Part shown: positions 33,715 through 42,457 of the stretch, one piece after another | How the letters are laid out: each line of letters starts with the position of its first letter | How positions within the stretch are numbered: the first letter of the stretch is position 1 | Notes under the pieces: model-generated | Databases searched by the model: none | Told to the model about the DNA's origin: nothing | The model's input: only the letters and a program-made list of their open reading frames with translations | NCBI RefSeq assembly: GCF_014697625.1 | Contig: NZ_JACJSG010000016.1 | Location: 62,001 to 126,000, forward strand | Direction of reading: 5' to 3' | Source of the DNA: Anabaena azotica FACHB-119 | Lineage (GTDB): Bacteria; Cyanobacteriota; Cyanobacteriia; Cyanobacteriales; Nostocaceae | DNA length: 64,000 bases | Program-made: the position numbers and the translations under genes

Positions 33715-34509
33715 TTGTCAACTAGGAACGTGACTAAACCAGAACCTACCCCAATGCGCCGTCAACCCAAGCAAAAGCGCAGTCAACAACGAGTAGAGAA
33801 AATTCTCCAAGCAGCAGCAGAAGTTTTTGTAGAAGTGGGATATGAAGCGGCGACTACCCACATGATAGCGGCGAAAGCTGAAACGGCGATCGGTTCTCTA
33901 TATCAGTTTTTTCCTGATAAATTGGCAATTTTTCACGCTTTAGAAGCTCGTCACATGGAACGGGTAACAGTTATTCATGCTCAACTAATGCAGTCAGCAG
34001 ATAGGGAAAAGCCATTATCAGACTTTATTGAACTTGTGGTGAATACTTATGCTGAATATTTTGCCGATCCCATGCCGCGTATTGTGTATATTCAATATTT
34101 TCTTGCACCAGAGTTATTTAAACTATTTAATGAAAGCTTTAATGAGTGGTTGATAAAAGAGTTTGCTAGCTTGTTTCGCGGTTGGAATCCCGACTTAACT
34201 GTAGAAAAAAGCGAACTTTTAGCAGAAACGGTTCATTTATGTTACAACACCTTACTGTTCAATGCTTTACGCCAGGATAAGCAGCAAAGACAAGCTCGAT
34301 ATGCAGAAATTAAGGCTTTATTAGTGGCATACTTGACACCCTATGCAGAGCGATCGCCACAACAGGTAATGAAAGTAATGATATGTCCTCACTGTCATTC
34401 ATCTCGGTTATCAAAAAATGGGCATCGCCACGGCAAACAACGCTATCTCTGCAAAGACTGCGGTAGACAGTTTTTACAGAGGCAGGAAACCTCATGCAAT
34501 AAATTGTGA
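33715..34509 (+). CDS. TetR-family regulator with C-terminal IS1-type zinc ribbon
   Basis: 264 residues. Residues about 20-65 are a TetR DNA-binding domain (QRVEKILQAAAEVFVEVGYE, then TTHMIAAKAETAIGSLYQFF). Residues 70-215 are the usual helical ligand/dimer domain. From about 222 comes ICPHCHSSRLSKNGHRHGKQ followed by YLCKDCGRQFL, a four-cysteine ribbon typical of the N-terminal domain of IS1-family InsA-like transposases. Such a join is unusual. The start is uncertain: TTG 33715, GTG 33730 or ATG 33754; AGGA lies just before GTG. It probably represses the divergent Rieske gene. hpnJ follows on the same strand after about 70 bases. Confidence 0.8.
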   Translation: MSTRNVTKPEPTPMRRQPKQKRSQQRVEKILQAAAEVFVEVGYEAATTHMIAAKAETAIGSLYQFFPDKLAIFHALEARHMERVTVIHAQLMQSADREKPLSDFIELVVNTYAEYFADPMPRIVYIQYFLAPELFKLFNESFNEWLIKEFASLFRGWNPDLTVEKSELLAETVHLCYNTLLFNALRQDKQQRQARYAEIKALLVAYLTPYAERSPQQVMKVMICPHCHSSRLSKNGHRHGKQRYLCKDCGRQFLQRQETSCNKL

Positions 34510-34581
34510 CAATATCTGTTGTTAATCCCCAGAAAATACTTAAGATAAATAACGATCTTCTCAAACTGCGGAGAGATATCA

Positions 34582-36018
34582 GTGAAGAAAACGCTATTCC
34601 TCAATCCTCCTTCATTCGATGGGTTTGACGGTGGTGCAGGTTCCCGATACCAAGCCAAACGCGAAATTACATCATTTTGGTATCCGACATGGCTGGCACA
34701 ACCTGCGGCGCTTGTACCTGGTAGCAAGCTGGTAGATGCGCCACCACATGGTCAAACTGTGGAGGATGTGCTGCAAATAGCTCAAGATTACGAGTTAATT
34801 ATTATGCACACTAGTACGCCATCATTAGCTAATGATGTCAAGTGTGCTGAAGCGATTAAGGCAAAAAATCCCAGTGTAAAGATTGGTTTTGTTGGCGCTC
34901 ATGTGGCAGTCTTACCAGAGGAGACGTTGCAGCAGAATCCAGTAATTGACTTTGTGTGTCGCAATGAGTTTGACTATACCTGTAAAGAATTGGCTGAGGG
35001 TAAGCCTTGGGATGAAATTAAAGGCATCAGTTACCGCAACCAGTTCTCCCAAATCCGTCACAATGAAGAGCGTCCCTTAATTCATGATTGGGATGCTATG
35101 CCTAGCGTCCTACCAGTTTACGCCCGTGATTTAGATATTAGTAAGTATTTTATCGGTTATCTCCAGCATCCTTATATTTCCTTTTATACTGGGCGCGGTT
35201 GTCCGGCAAAATGTACCTTTTGTCTATGGCCGCAAACAATTGGCGGTCATCTCTATCGCCACAAAAGCCCGGAGGCGGTAGGACGAGAGATGGCGGAAGC
35301 TAAAGCCCTATTCGGCGACAAAGTGCGGGAGTATATGTTTGATGATGACACATTTACCATCGATAAACATCGTGCGATCGCCATCAGCGAACACATGAAG
35401 AAACTCAAGCTAACTTGGAGTTGCAACGCCCGCGCCAATCTCGATTATGATACCCTCAAACAACTACGGGATAATGGTTTACGCTTGCTGCTAGTTGGGT
35501 TTGAATCTGGAAACCAAGATATTCTCAACCGCATCAAAAAAGGCATTAAGTTAGAAGTGGCGCGAGAATTTATGAACAATTGCCACAAACTAGGAATTAC
35601 CGTCCACGGAACTTTTATCATTGGTTTACCGATTGAAACTCCCCAAACCGTAGAAGAAACAATCCGATTTGCTTGTGAACTCAGTCCCCACACGATACAA
35701 GTTTCCATTGCTGCACCTTATCCGGGAACGGAACTTTACGAACAAGCCAAAGCTAACAACTGGTTTACTAATCAATCTCTGGTAGCTGATTCTGGCATTC
35801 AAACTTCTACACTGCAATATTCCACCCTTTCCAGTGCCGAAATTGAAGATGCTGTTGAGCGAATGTACCGCAAATTTTACTTCCGCCCCAAAGCTATCAT
35901 CCCCATTGTGCGGGAAATGTTGAGCGATCGCCAAATGCTGGTGCGTCGCTTACGTGAAGGTGGGGAGTTCTTCTCTTACTTGAAGGAACGGCGATTAACA
36001 GCGCAAAATTCACATTAA
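34582..36018 (+). CDS. hpnJ: Hopanoid-associated B12-type radical SAM protein HpnJ
   Basis: 478 residues from GTG at 34582 with GGAGAG 6 bases upstream. The N terminus (TLFLNPPSFDGFDGGAGSRY, then SFWYPTWLAQPA) is characteristic of HpnJ. The first about 150 residues are a cobalamin-binding-like domain; the radical SAM core carries GRGCPAKCTFCLWPQ (CxxxCxxC iron-sulphur ligands). HpnJ-type enzymes are implicated in making cyclitol-ether head groups of bacteriohopanepolyols. No other hopanoid gene is in the window. Convergent with the LuxR regulator across a tandem-repeat region. Confidence 0.88.
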   Translation: MKKTLFLNPPSFDGFDGGAGSRYQAKREITSFWYPTWLAQPAALVPGSKLVDAPPHGQTVEDVLQIAQDYELIIMHTSTPSLANDVKCAEAIKAKNPSVKIGFVGAHVAVLPEETLQQNPVIDFVCRNEFDYTCKELAEGKPWDEIKGISYRNQFSQIRHNEERPLIHDWDAMPSVLPVYARDLDISKYFIGYLQHPYISFYTGRGCPAKCTFCLWPQTIGGHLYRHKSPEAVGREMAEAKALFGDKVREYMFDDDTFTIDKHRAIAISEHMKKLKLTWSCNARANLDYDTLKQLRDNGLRLLLVGFESGNQDILNRIKKGIKLEVAREFMNNCHKLGITVHGTFIIGLPIETPQTVEETIRFACELSPHTIQVSIAAPYPGTELYEQAKANNWFTNQSLVADSGIQTSTLQYSTLSSAEIEDAVERMYRKFYFRPKAIIPIVREMLSDRQMLVRRLREGGEFFSYLKERRLTAQNSH

Positions 36019-36024
36019 GGCAGG

Positions 36025-36086
36025 TGACAGTTGACAGTTGACAGTTGACAGTTGACAGTTATCAGTTGTCAGTTGTCAGTTGTCAG
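36025..36086. repeat. Short tandem heptamer repeats
   Basis: Four or more copies of TGACAGT followed by TCAGTTG units. Such heptamer tracts (STRRs) are known from heterocystous cyanobacteria. They lie directly after hpnJ and have no coding potential of their own. Confidence 0.8.
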
Positions 36087-36124
36087 GAGGTAGGAGTTAA
36101 TTATTTCTTCCTCATCTCCCCCCA

Positions 36125-36229
36125 CTCCCTCATCTCCCTCATCTCCCTCATCTCCCTCATCTCCCTCATCTCCCTCATCTCCCTCATCTCCCTCATCTCC
36201 CTCATCTCCCTCATCTCCCTCATCTCCCC
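36125..36229. repeat. Tandem array of CTCCCTCAT (9-bp unit)
   Basis: About 11 to 12 nearly perfect copies in a row. An open frame over it would encode a Leu-Ile-Ser repeat, but it lacks a credible start context and is an artefact of the repeat. The same unit recurs at 45.46-45.52, 46.80-46.97 and 50.92-50.98 kb. Confidence 0.9.
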
Positions 36230-36238
36230 CAGTCACCC

Positions 36239-36868
36239 TTACAACAGAATTAAACCAAGTCGCACACCAACAGTAACAGCTTCGGTGCGGGTGGAAACGG
36301 CGAGTTTCTGGAAAATAGAGGAAACATGAAACTTGACTGTATGTTCGGAAATTTGCAGATTTTTGGCGATCGCTTTATTCCCCAACCCAGAACCCAGCAT
36401 TTGTAAAACCTCAATTTCTCGTGGTGTTAAGGTTTGTACCGCATTCGGTGCTGCTTTTTCGCGGACAGATAAAAATTCTAAAATGTCTGGATGTAGGACA
36501 ACCAAACCAAGAGCGATCGCTTCAATTGCTGTCAAAATTTCCAATTCTGTACTATTATCAAGTAATATACCCCGTACACCAGCACCTATTGCGGCTTCCG
36601 TATCGATTTGAGCCAATTCTTCCACAATCAACATCACCCTTAACGGGTCTTGTTCCTCTTGGATGAGTAGTAATTTATCCCAAAGGTCGGGAGAATCATC
36701 ATCCAAATCTAACAGCAATACATCCGGTTGTAATTGCTTAACTTCCCTTGCTAGTACATCCACATCAGATACACTTCCCACAACCGTCATTTGCGGATCA
36801 CTCGCCACCACAGCCGATAATCCCGCCCGTACTACAGGGGAAGCAGCAACTACCATTACTCCAATCAT
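36239..36868 (-). CDS. NarL/LuxR-type response regulator
   Basis: 209 residues. Residues 1-115 look like a receiver domain (GVMVVAASPVVRAGLSAVV, then VLLLDLDDDSPD with a likely phospho-acceptor aspartate). The conserved lysine near the end of the receiver is not obvious (RGILLDNST), so phosphorylation may be atypical. Residues 143-205 are a LuxR helix-turn-helix: LTPREIEVLQMLGSGLGNKA, ISEHTVKFHVSSIFQKL. No kinase gene adjoins. It regulates transcription; targets are unknown. The distance to vioB (4 kb, other genes between) gives no firm link to the pigment cluster. Confidence 0.88.
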   Translation of the reverse strand: MIGVMVVAASPVVRAGLSAVVASDPQMTVVGSVSDVDVLAREVKQLQPDVLLLDLDDDSPDLWDKLLLIQEEQDPLRVMLIVEELAQIDTEAAIGAGVRGILLDNSTELEILTAIEAIALGLVVLHPDILEFLSVREKAAPNAVQTLTPREIEVLQMLGSGLGNKAIAKNLQISEHTVKFHVSSIFQKLAVSTRTEAVTVGVRLGLILL

Positions 36869-37317
36869 TTCCCCTCCACCTTAATAGTCATGAGATACAG
36901 ATTGTGCTAGGGACAATTCTGGCTTGCCACAAGTTGGCAGAGACAGAAATATTTATTTAACGTGAGTTCGACCAGTGCGGTTTTGACCTCACCCCCAACC
37001 CCTCTGTCTTGAAAAGTTCTGAACGCCGGAAGCCGGCGCACCCTACGGGAAGCAAGCTACAGACTTTTCGCTCCTACGAGGAGAGGGGTTGGGGGTGAGG
37101 TATTTTTTCGTTTCTCCTCCCTCTCCTCGTAGGAGAGGGAGGTTGGGAGGGAGAGGTTCATCGAACTCACGTTTATTAAATAGAGAAGTAATACTACTCT
37201 CTTAAGACGTGAAGACCGATCCCGCTAATGATGCGACTCTCCGTAAAATGACGATAGAGAACAAATAGTTCCACCTGCATTCTCTGCATTTACATTTGGT
37301 CGTCCCTCAATTAGCCT
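36869..37317. other. Intergenic region upstream of clpB holding a MITE copy
   Basis: About 450 bases. A MITE-like element (36961-37171, listed separately) fills the middle. The last about 110 bases before clpB contain its promoter region; no heat-shock inverted repeat of the CIRCE type (TTAGCACTC-n9-GAGTGCTAA) was seen. Confidence 0.5.
36961..37171. mobile_element. MITE-like element, copy 1 (with nested insert)
   Basis: Inverted ends CGTGAGTTCGA (36961-36971) and TCGAACTCACG (37161-37171) are perfect. The flanks TTTATTTAA (36952-36960) and TTTATTAAA (37172-37180) match at 8 of 9 bases, an imperfect 9-bp target duplication. Inside are GACCTCACCCCCAACCCCTC and its reverse GAGAGGGGTTGGGGGTGAGG, which fold back. 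Between them sits a GC-rich stretch (CGCCGGAAGCCGGCG, then CACCCTACGGGAAGC) missing from the copies at 57070 and 60341, so it was inserted later. Confidence 0.8.
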
Positions 37318-39936
37318 ATGCAACCAACTAATCCTAATCAATTTACCGAAAAAGCCTGGGAAGCGATCGCCCACACTCCTGAGATTGCTAAACAGCATCA
37401 ACAGCAGCAAATAGAAAGCGAACATCTGATGAAAGCGCTACTGGAACAAGATGGTTTGGCCAGTGGGATTTTGACCAAAGCAGGTGTGAACTTACAAAGA
37501 ATTAGCGATCGCACTGACCAATTTATCCAACGTCAGCCCAAAGTCTCTGGTAACAGCACCTCAGTTTACCTGGGGCGGAGTTTGGATACTTTATTAGACC
37601 GGGCGGACGGACATCGCAAAGATTTTAAAGACGAATATATTTCTATTGAACATTTATTATTAGCTTACGCCAAAGACGATCGCTTCGGTAAAGCTTTGCT
37701 ACAAGAGTTCGGCTTAGATGAAAGCAAGTTAAAGAATATTATTAAGCAAGTTCGTGGGAGTCAAACAGTGACCGACCAAAATCCAGAAGGCAAATACCAA
37801 TCGCTGGAAAAATACGGGCGTGACCTCACAGAAGCAGCCCGTAAAGGTCAACTTGATCCAGTTATTGGTCGGGATGATGAAATTCGCCGCACCATCCAAA
37901 TCCTCTCACGCCGCACCAAGAATAACCCCGTGTTAATTGGTGAACCCGGTGTAGGTAAAACGGCGATCGCCGAAGGTTTAGCCCAGCGTATCGTCGCTGG
38001 TGATGTACCCCAATCTCTCAAAGACCGCAAGTTAATCTCCTTAGATATGGGGGCGATGATTGCGGGGGCAAAATTCCGGGGTGAATTTGAAGAACGTCTC
38101 AAAGCAGTATTAAAAGAAGTCACCGAATCCGGCGGTAATATAGTTTTATTTATTGATGAAATTCATACCGTTGTTGGTGCTGGTGCAACTCAAGGGGCAA
38201 TGGATGCTGGCAACTTGTTAAAACCCATGTTGGCGCGGGGTGAACTGCGTTGTATTGGGGCGACAACCTTGGATGAATACCGCAAATATATCGAAAAAGA
38301 TGCGGCACTGGAAAGACGTTTCCAACAAGTTTACGTAGACCAGCCTAGTGTAGAAGATACCATTTCTATTTTACGCGGTTTGAAGGAACGTTACGAAGTC
38401 CACCACGGGGTGAAGATTTCCGATAGTTCCTTGGTAGCAGCCGCTACATTGTCCAGCCGTTATATTAGCGATCGCTTCCTCCCAGACAAAGCCATTGACT
38501 TAGTAGATGAAGCCGCCGCTAGGTTGAAAATGGAGATTACCTCCAAGCCAGAAGAACTCGACGAAATCGACCGGAAGATTCTGCAATTAGAGATGGAAAA
38601 GCTATCTCTGCAAAAAGAAAGTAATGCAGCTTCCCGTGAAAGGTTGGAAAGATTAGAGAAAGAACTGGCTGACCTGAAAGAGGAACAAAGAACCCTCAGC
38701 GCCCAATGGCAATCGGAAAAGGATGTCATTACTAAATTACAATCTGTCAAGGAAGAAATTGACAAAGTTAACTTAGAAATTCAGCAAGCCGAGAGAGATT
38801 ACGACCTCAACCGCGCCGCCGAACTCAAGTATGGTAAGTTAACCGACTTGCACCGCAGACTGGAAGCAACGGAACGGGAATTATCCCAAGCCCAAGGTTC
38901 AGGTAAATCTCTGTTGCGGGAAGAAGTCACCGAAGCTGACATTGCGGAAATTATCTCTAAGTGGACGGGTATTCCCATCAGCAAGTTAGTAGAATCTGAG
39001 AAAGAGAAACTCCTACATTTAGAAGATGAATTGCACCGTCGGGTGATAGGACAAGATGAAGCCGTGACAGCCGTCGCCGATGCAATTCAGCGATCGCGTG
39101 CTGGATTAGCTGATCCTAATCGTCCCATCGCCAGCTTTATCTTCCTCGGCCCCACTGGTGTAGGTAAAACCGAACTGGCGAAGGCGTTAGCCTCCTATAT
39201 GTTCGACACCGAAGAAGCCTTGGTGCGAATTGATATGTCCGAGTACATGGAGAAACACGCCGTCTCCCGGTTAATCGGTGCGCCTCCAGGTTACGTAGGC
39301 TACGAGGAAGGCGGACAACTGACAGAATCGATTCGTCGTCGTCCTTACGCCGTCATTCTCTTCGACGAAATCGAGAAAGCCCACCCCGACGTATTTAATA
39401 TTTTCCTGCAAATCCTCGATGATGGTCGTGTAACTGATGCCCAAGGTCATACTGTGGACTTCAAGAACACAATTATTATCATGACCAGCAACATCGGTTC
39501 GCAGTACATCCTCGATATTGCTGGCGATAACTCCCGTTACGACGAAATGCGCCATCGGGTAATGGAGGCGATGCGGAATAGCTTCCGTCCTGAGTTCCTC
39601 AACCGGATTGATGAGGTAATTATCTTCCACGGTTTGGATAAGCGGGAATTGCGGCAGATTGTGCAGTTGCAAGTGGAAAGGTTACGGGCGAGATTGGGCG
39701 ATCGTAAGATATCTCTCAGACTTTCCGATGCAGCCCTTGACTTTTTGGCAGAAGTAGGGTACGACCCAGTGTTTGGGGCGCGTCCACTGAAGCGGGCGAT
39801 ACAGCGCGAGTTAGAAACGCAAATTGCTAAGGCGATTTTGCGCGGTGAGTTTAATGATGGGGATACGATTTTTGTCGATGTACAGAATGAAAGATTGTCT
39901 TTTAGTCGATTACCTGTTGAGGTGTTTACTAGTTAG
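37318..39936 (+). CDS. clpB: ClpB protein disaggregase
   Basis: 872 residues, normal for ClpB. Clp N domain (about 1-145), first AAA+ domain with GEPGVGKTAIAEGLA and FIDEIHTVVGAG, a coiled-coil middle domain (about 400-530), and second AAA+ domain with LGPTGVGKTELAKALA, DMSEYMEKHAV and ILFDEIEKAHPDVF. It closes with GARPLKRAIQ. The hexamer works with DnaK to pull proteins out of aggregates. The middle domain separates it from ClpA/ClpC. Monocistronic by context: a MITE upstream and a good terminator downstream. Confidence 0.97.
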   Translation: MQPTNPNQFTEKAWEAIAHTPEIAKQHQQQQIESEHLMKALLEQDGLASGILTKAGVNLQRISDRTDQFIQRQPKVSGNSTSVYLGRSLDTLLDRADGHRKDFKDEYISIEHLLLAYAKDDRFGKALLQEFGLDESKLKNIIKQVRGSQTVTDQNPEGKYQSLEKYGRDLTEAARKGQLDPVIGRDDEIRRTIQILSRRTKNNPVLIGEPGVGKTAIAEGLAQRIVAGDVPQSLKDRKLISLDMGAMIAGAKFRGEFEERLKAVLKEVTESGGNIVLFIDEIHTVVGAGATQGAMDAGNLLKPMLARGELRCIGATTLDEYRKYIEKDAALERRFQQVYVDQPSVEDTISILRGLKERYEVHHGVKISDSSLVAAATLSSRYISDRFLPDKAIDLVDEAAARLKMEITSKPEELDEIDRKILQLEMEKLSLQKESNAASRERLERLEKELADLKEEQRTLSAQWQSEKDVITKLQSVKEEIDKVNLEIQQAERDYDLNRAAELKYGKLTDLHRRLEATERELSQAQGSGKSLLREEVTEADIAEIISKWTGIPISKLVESEKEKLLHLEDELHRRVIGQDEAVTAVADAIQRSRAGLADPNRPIASFIFLGPTGVGKTELAKALASYMFDTEEALVRIDMSEYMEKHAVSRLIGAPPGYVGYEEGGQLTESIRRRPYAVILFDEIEKAHPDVFNIFLQILDDGRVTDAQGHTVDFKNTIIIMTSNIGSQYILDIAGDNSRYDEMRHRVMEAMRNSFRPEFLNRIDEVIIFHGLDKRELRQIVQLQVERLRARLGDRKISLRLSDAALDFLAEVGYDPVFGARPLKRAIQRELETQIAKAILRGEFNDGDTIFVDVQNERLSFSRLPVEVFTS

Positions 39937-39963
39937 TTGAAGGAAGATTAGCTCACGCAGAGG

Positions 39964-39996
39964 CGCAAAGACGCGAAGGAGTGTCTTTGCGTTTTT
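39964..39996 (+). terminator. Rho-independent terminator of clpB
   Basis: CGCAAAGAC (39964-39972) pairs with GTCTTTGCG (39983-39991), loop of 10 bases, followed directly by TTTTT. It lies 28 bases after the clpB stop. Confidence 0.7.
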
Positions 39997-40132
39997 GCGT
40001 CTTTTAGGAATAATTATTCAGTAAAAATTTTATTCCTAGTAATCACTTTTCTCAGAAAGCAAAGTGATTAGGATGACACAGTTGAGTTTTATAAGTTAAA
40101 ATTTATATTTTTAGAATGTAGTATCTACTGGC

Positions 40133-41152
40133 ATGGATAACTTTTTATCTCCACAAGATTCAGGCTTCGTGTCTCAACCTTCTTCAGCAATTTTGCCTCT
40201 TGATGAATATAAATCGATATTTTATCAACTTAATGCTAAACCTGATACTGAAATACGCCTGCTCTCTGATGGTAGGACGTTTGGAAAGACTCTAGAATTG
40301 GCAGATATTATAAGTATTAACGAACGAATCGGATCTAAACTCAAAAATCATGATATAACTGCTGATATTACATCTCTCAACTTCATTCTCACAAACAAGA
40401 AAATAAAGGACTATTCTAGTTGGGCTGAGTTTGATAGAGAGAAGTGGGATACTGTGAATGAAAAGATAGAATCATTTACTATTAACTGGGATATTTTAAT
40501 TAAATTACCACAGTACCAGCTTCCTCAAAGACATTCAATAAAATTAAGAATTGGTACGGTTATTCCACCAAAAGATGTATTTCAGTTATTGCTTACAAGT
40601 GATGACGTTTTAGAACTACTTGAAACAACGGCAGATGGTATATGTAAAATTGATTTTATTAATAATATTCTTGCAATAGAATTACTAAACATTATTAGCA
40701 ACTGGTACGAAGGTTTAAAGGAATCACCAAAACCTAATATTATTCATCGATTTCTTAAAAGTCAAGGCTCGCTTGTAAGCGAAATTATTCGTTGTGCAAC
40801 ACCAATTTTACTATTAATTATTGCCTATATATACTCTGAATACTTATTTATAATTTTAGGTATAAAAAAGGATATATCAATTGATAACTTTTTTATATTT
40901 TTTATATTGTTAATAACAATTTTTACATTTGGTTCATTTGTTGGCAGAAAAATTGAGAGGTCTATAGATAGAAAAATCAATAAGTTTGAAGAATATCCAA
41001 AATTTTCGATTACAAGAGGAGACAAGAAAGCAATCGAAGATTACGAGAAGAATAATAAAAAGTTAACTATGGAAATTGCTACTCGAATTTTTTGGATCTT
41101 ATTTAGTATGCTTTTTTCTTTTATTTTCAAACTGTTTATACAGCATATCTAA
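40133..41152 (+). CDS. Hypothetical membrane protein
   Basis: 339 residues, family not recognised. Residues 1-220 are soluble and polar. Then follow hydrophobic stretches at about 227-247 (TPILLLIIAYIYSEYLFIIL), 254-273 (FIFFILLITIFTFGSFVG) and 315-337 (IFWILFSMLFSFIFKLFI), with a charged loop between the last two (KIERSIDRKINKFEEYP). The gene is clearly AT-richer than clpB next to it, which suggests accessory DNA. A C-terminally anchored sensor or effector is conceivable; no motif supports it. Confidence 0.65.
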   Translation: MDNFLSPQDSGFVSQPSSAILPLDEYKSIFYQLNAKPDTEIRLLSDGRTFGKTLELADIISINERIGSKLKNHDITADITSLNFILTNKKIKDYSSWAEFDREKWDTVNEKIESFTINWDILIKLPQYQLPQRHSIKLRIGTVIPPKDVFQLLLTSDDVLELLETTADGICKIDFINNILAIELLNIISNWYEGLKESPKPNIIHRFLKSQGSLVSEIIRCATPILLLIIAYIYSEYLFIILGIKKDISIDNFFIFFILLITIFTFGSFVGRKIERSIDRKINKFEEYPKFSITRGDKKAIEDYEKNNKKLTMEIATRIFWILFSMLFSFIFKLFIQHI

Positions 41153-41492
41153 TCAATAACTGGGTTATCCTGAATAAAATATTCTAGCCATTGCTATTTG
41201 GACTTAGTAGGGTGGGCAATGCCCACCAAAACCATGATACTTTAAGCAATAATCCTAAATTTATTGAGTTAATTGAGCGATCGCCCACTCAGCGAAGTTA
41301 GCTTAGGCTAGTTGTTTGTACTAAATTAAACTCAACCCAATTGTCAATCCGCGAACTACCACCTAGTCTTCCTCCTTGCAATGTGTACAGCAATCAAATG
41401 AAAAATGCTGTATTTTATAAATGTGAGTTTCAGATGTGAAAAAAGGCAATGATATTAAGCAAATACAGCTACTTACCATATTCTTTAATTCA
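41153..41492. other. Intergenic region with a small palindrome
   Basis: No gene seen. GGTGGGCAATGCCCACC at about 41210-41226 is a palindrome that recurs in variant form near 10886 and 61468, a dispersed motif. It follows the membrane-protein stop by about 60 bases and might act as a terminator, but no T-run follows. Confidence 0.4.
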
Positions 41493-41714
41493 CTACTCAA
41501 TAATTTCGTCATAGTCATTAGTGTCTTCTGGTAATTCTTTCATTTGCGCTAACACATCCGCCAAAGTTTTATCATCTAGCCATTGATGTCGTTCTTTGGT
41601 ATAGTCTCCTTTACCAGGACTGAAATATTGAATAAACCGAATAGTATCGGCAACTCCTAAAGAATTAATTAAAGCATCATAGCCCTGTTTGATAATTTCA
41701 TGTTGGGTTTTCAT
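41493..41714 (-). CDS. Small hypothetical protein next to a PIN toxin
   Basis: 73 residues (MKTQHEIIKQGYDALINSLG, later WLDDKTLADVLAQM), acidic C terminus. No named family can be given. Its start overlaps the PIN-domain gene by 17 bases, so the two are co-translated. In toxin-antitoxin operons such a small acidic neighbour often neutralises the PIN nuclease. Here it lies downstream of the toxin, while most VapB antitoxins lie upstream, so the antitoxin role is a guess. Confidence 0.6.
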   Translation of the reverse strand: MKTQHEIIKQGYDALINSLGVADTIRFIQYFSPGKGDYTKERHQWLDDKTLADVLAQMKELPEDTNDYDEIIE

Positions 41715-42184
41715 TATTGCTTTCCTCGGCTTGTATGATTTCAGCTAGCCATTGCACAGGATTGTTAACTTTAACGTTGATTAATTGATAGTTTTTTTGA
41801 GCTTTCTTGAAGAGTCTATCATCTGTTGTGAGAAATACATCAGCCTGACTTTTTTTCAGCGCTAGCGATGTGGATAGCATCATAGTTGAAGAATCCTAAT
41901 TGTTGGAGTTCGGCGGCTCTTTTTTCAATGAATGCACTATTAAGAACTTTAATTTTAGCAATGCCAAGTAATTTTTTGACATTTTCTAGTCTTGATAAAT
42001 CAGGTGTTTGGTTTAATTCAGCGATTAAAGCACTGCTGTTAATCAGTTTCCAAATCCCTGATTGACATTGACTTATAATTGTCATAACTGCCTGTGCTTC
42101 TAAATAAATACGCAACTGTGTCTGGTCATCAAATGGACGATTCAAACAACAAGCATCAAGATAGATTTTATATTGTTTGCTCAT
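41698..42184 (-). pseudogene. PIN-domain (VapC-like) nuclease, frameshifted
   Basis: Two frames together make one PIN protein of about 160 residues. The first (from 42184) gives IYLDACCLNRPFDDQTQLRI with the first acidic residue and ends YDAIHIASAEKKSG. The second gives KKSQADVFLTTDDRLFKKAQ with the last two aspartates. Removing one T from the seven-T run at 41850-41856 restores AEKSQADVFLTTDD, the normal PIN sequence. PIN toxins cleave RNA with Mg2+. The break is at a homopolymer, so it may be real decay, phase variation or a sequencing error. Confidence 0.75.
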
Positions 42185-42457
42185 AGCGTTTAGTAATAAT
42201 CTTAACTTACTGAGTTAATTGAGCGATCGCACAATCAGCGAAGTTAGCGTAGGCTTGGTTTAGGCTAGTTGTACTGAGTTAAACTCAGATCAGTAATGAA
42301 ACTATAAGCTACGTATTTATACAGGAATAAAATAAGATATTCATAGAGATAAACTGATGATATCAGTAATAACTCTCAATTATTGCTTGGGAATAAACTT
42401 TAAGGAAGGTAAAATACAGAGATTATTGTGTGTTTCCTAAAATAGGCGATCGCCTTT

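Noticed and set aside
34443..34727. Minus-strand frame across the TetR-hpnJ junction
   Set aside because: Antisense shadow of two supported genes.
36045..36329. Open frame encoding a Leu-Ile-Ser repeat
   Set aside because: It only reads through the CTCCCTCAT tandem array and the 3' end of the opposite-strand regulator; no start signal and no family.
36239..36868. LuxR-type regulator as the control gene of the vio cluster
   Set aside because: It lacks an autoinducer-binding domain, lies over 4 kb away behind three other genes, and has no shared site that I could find.
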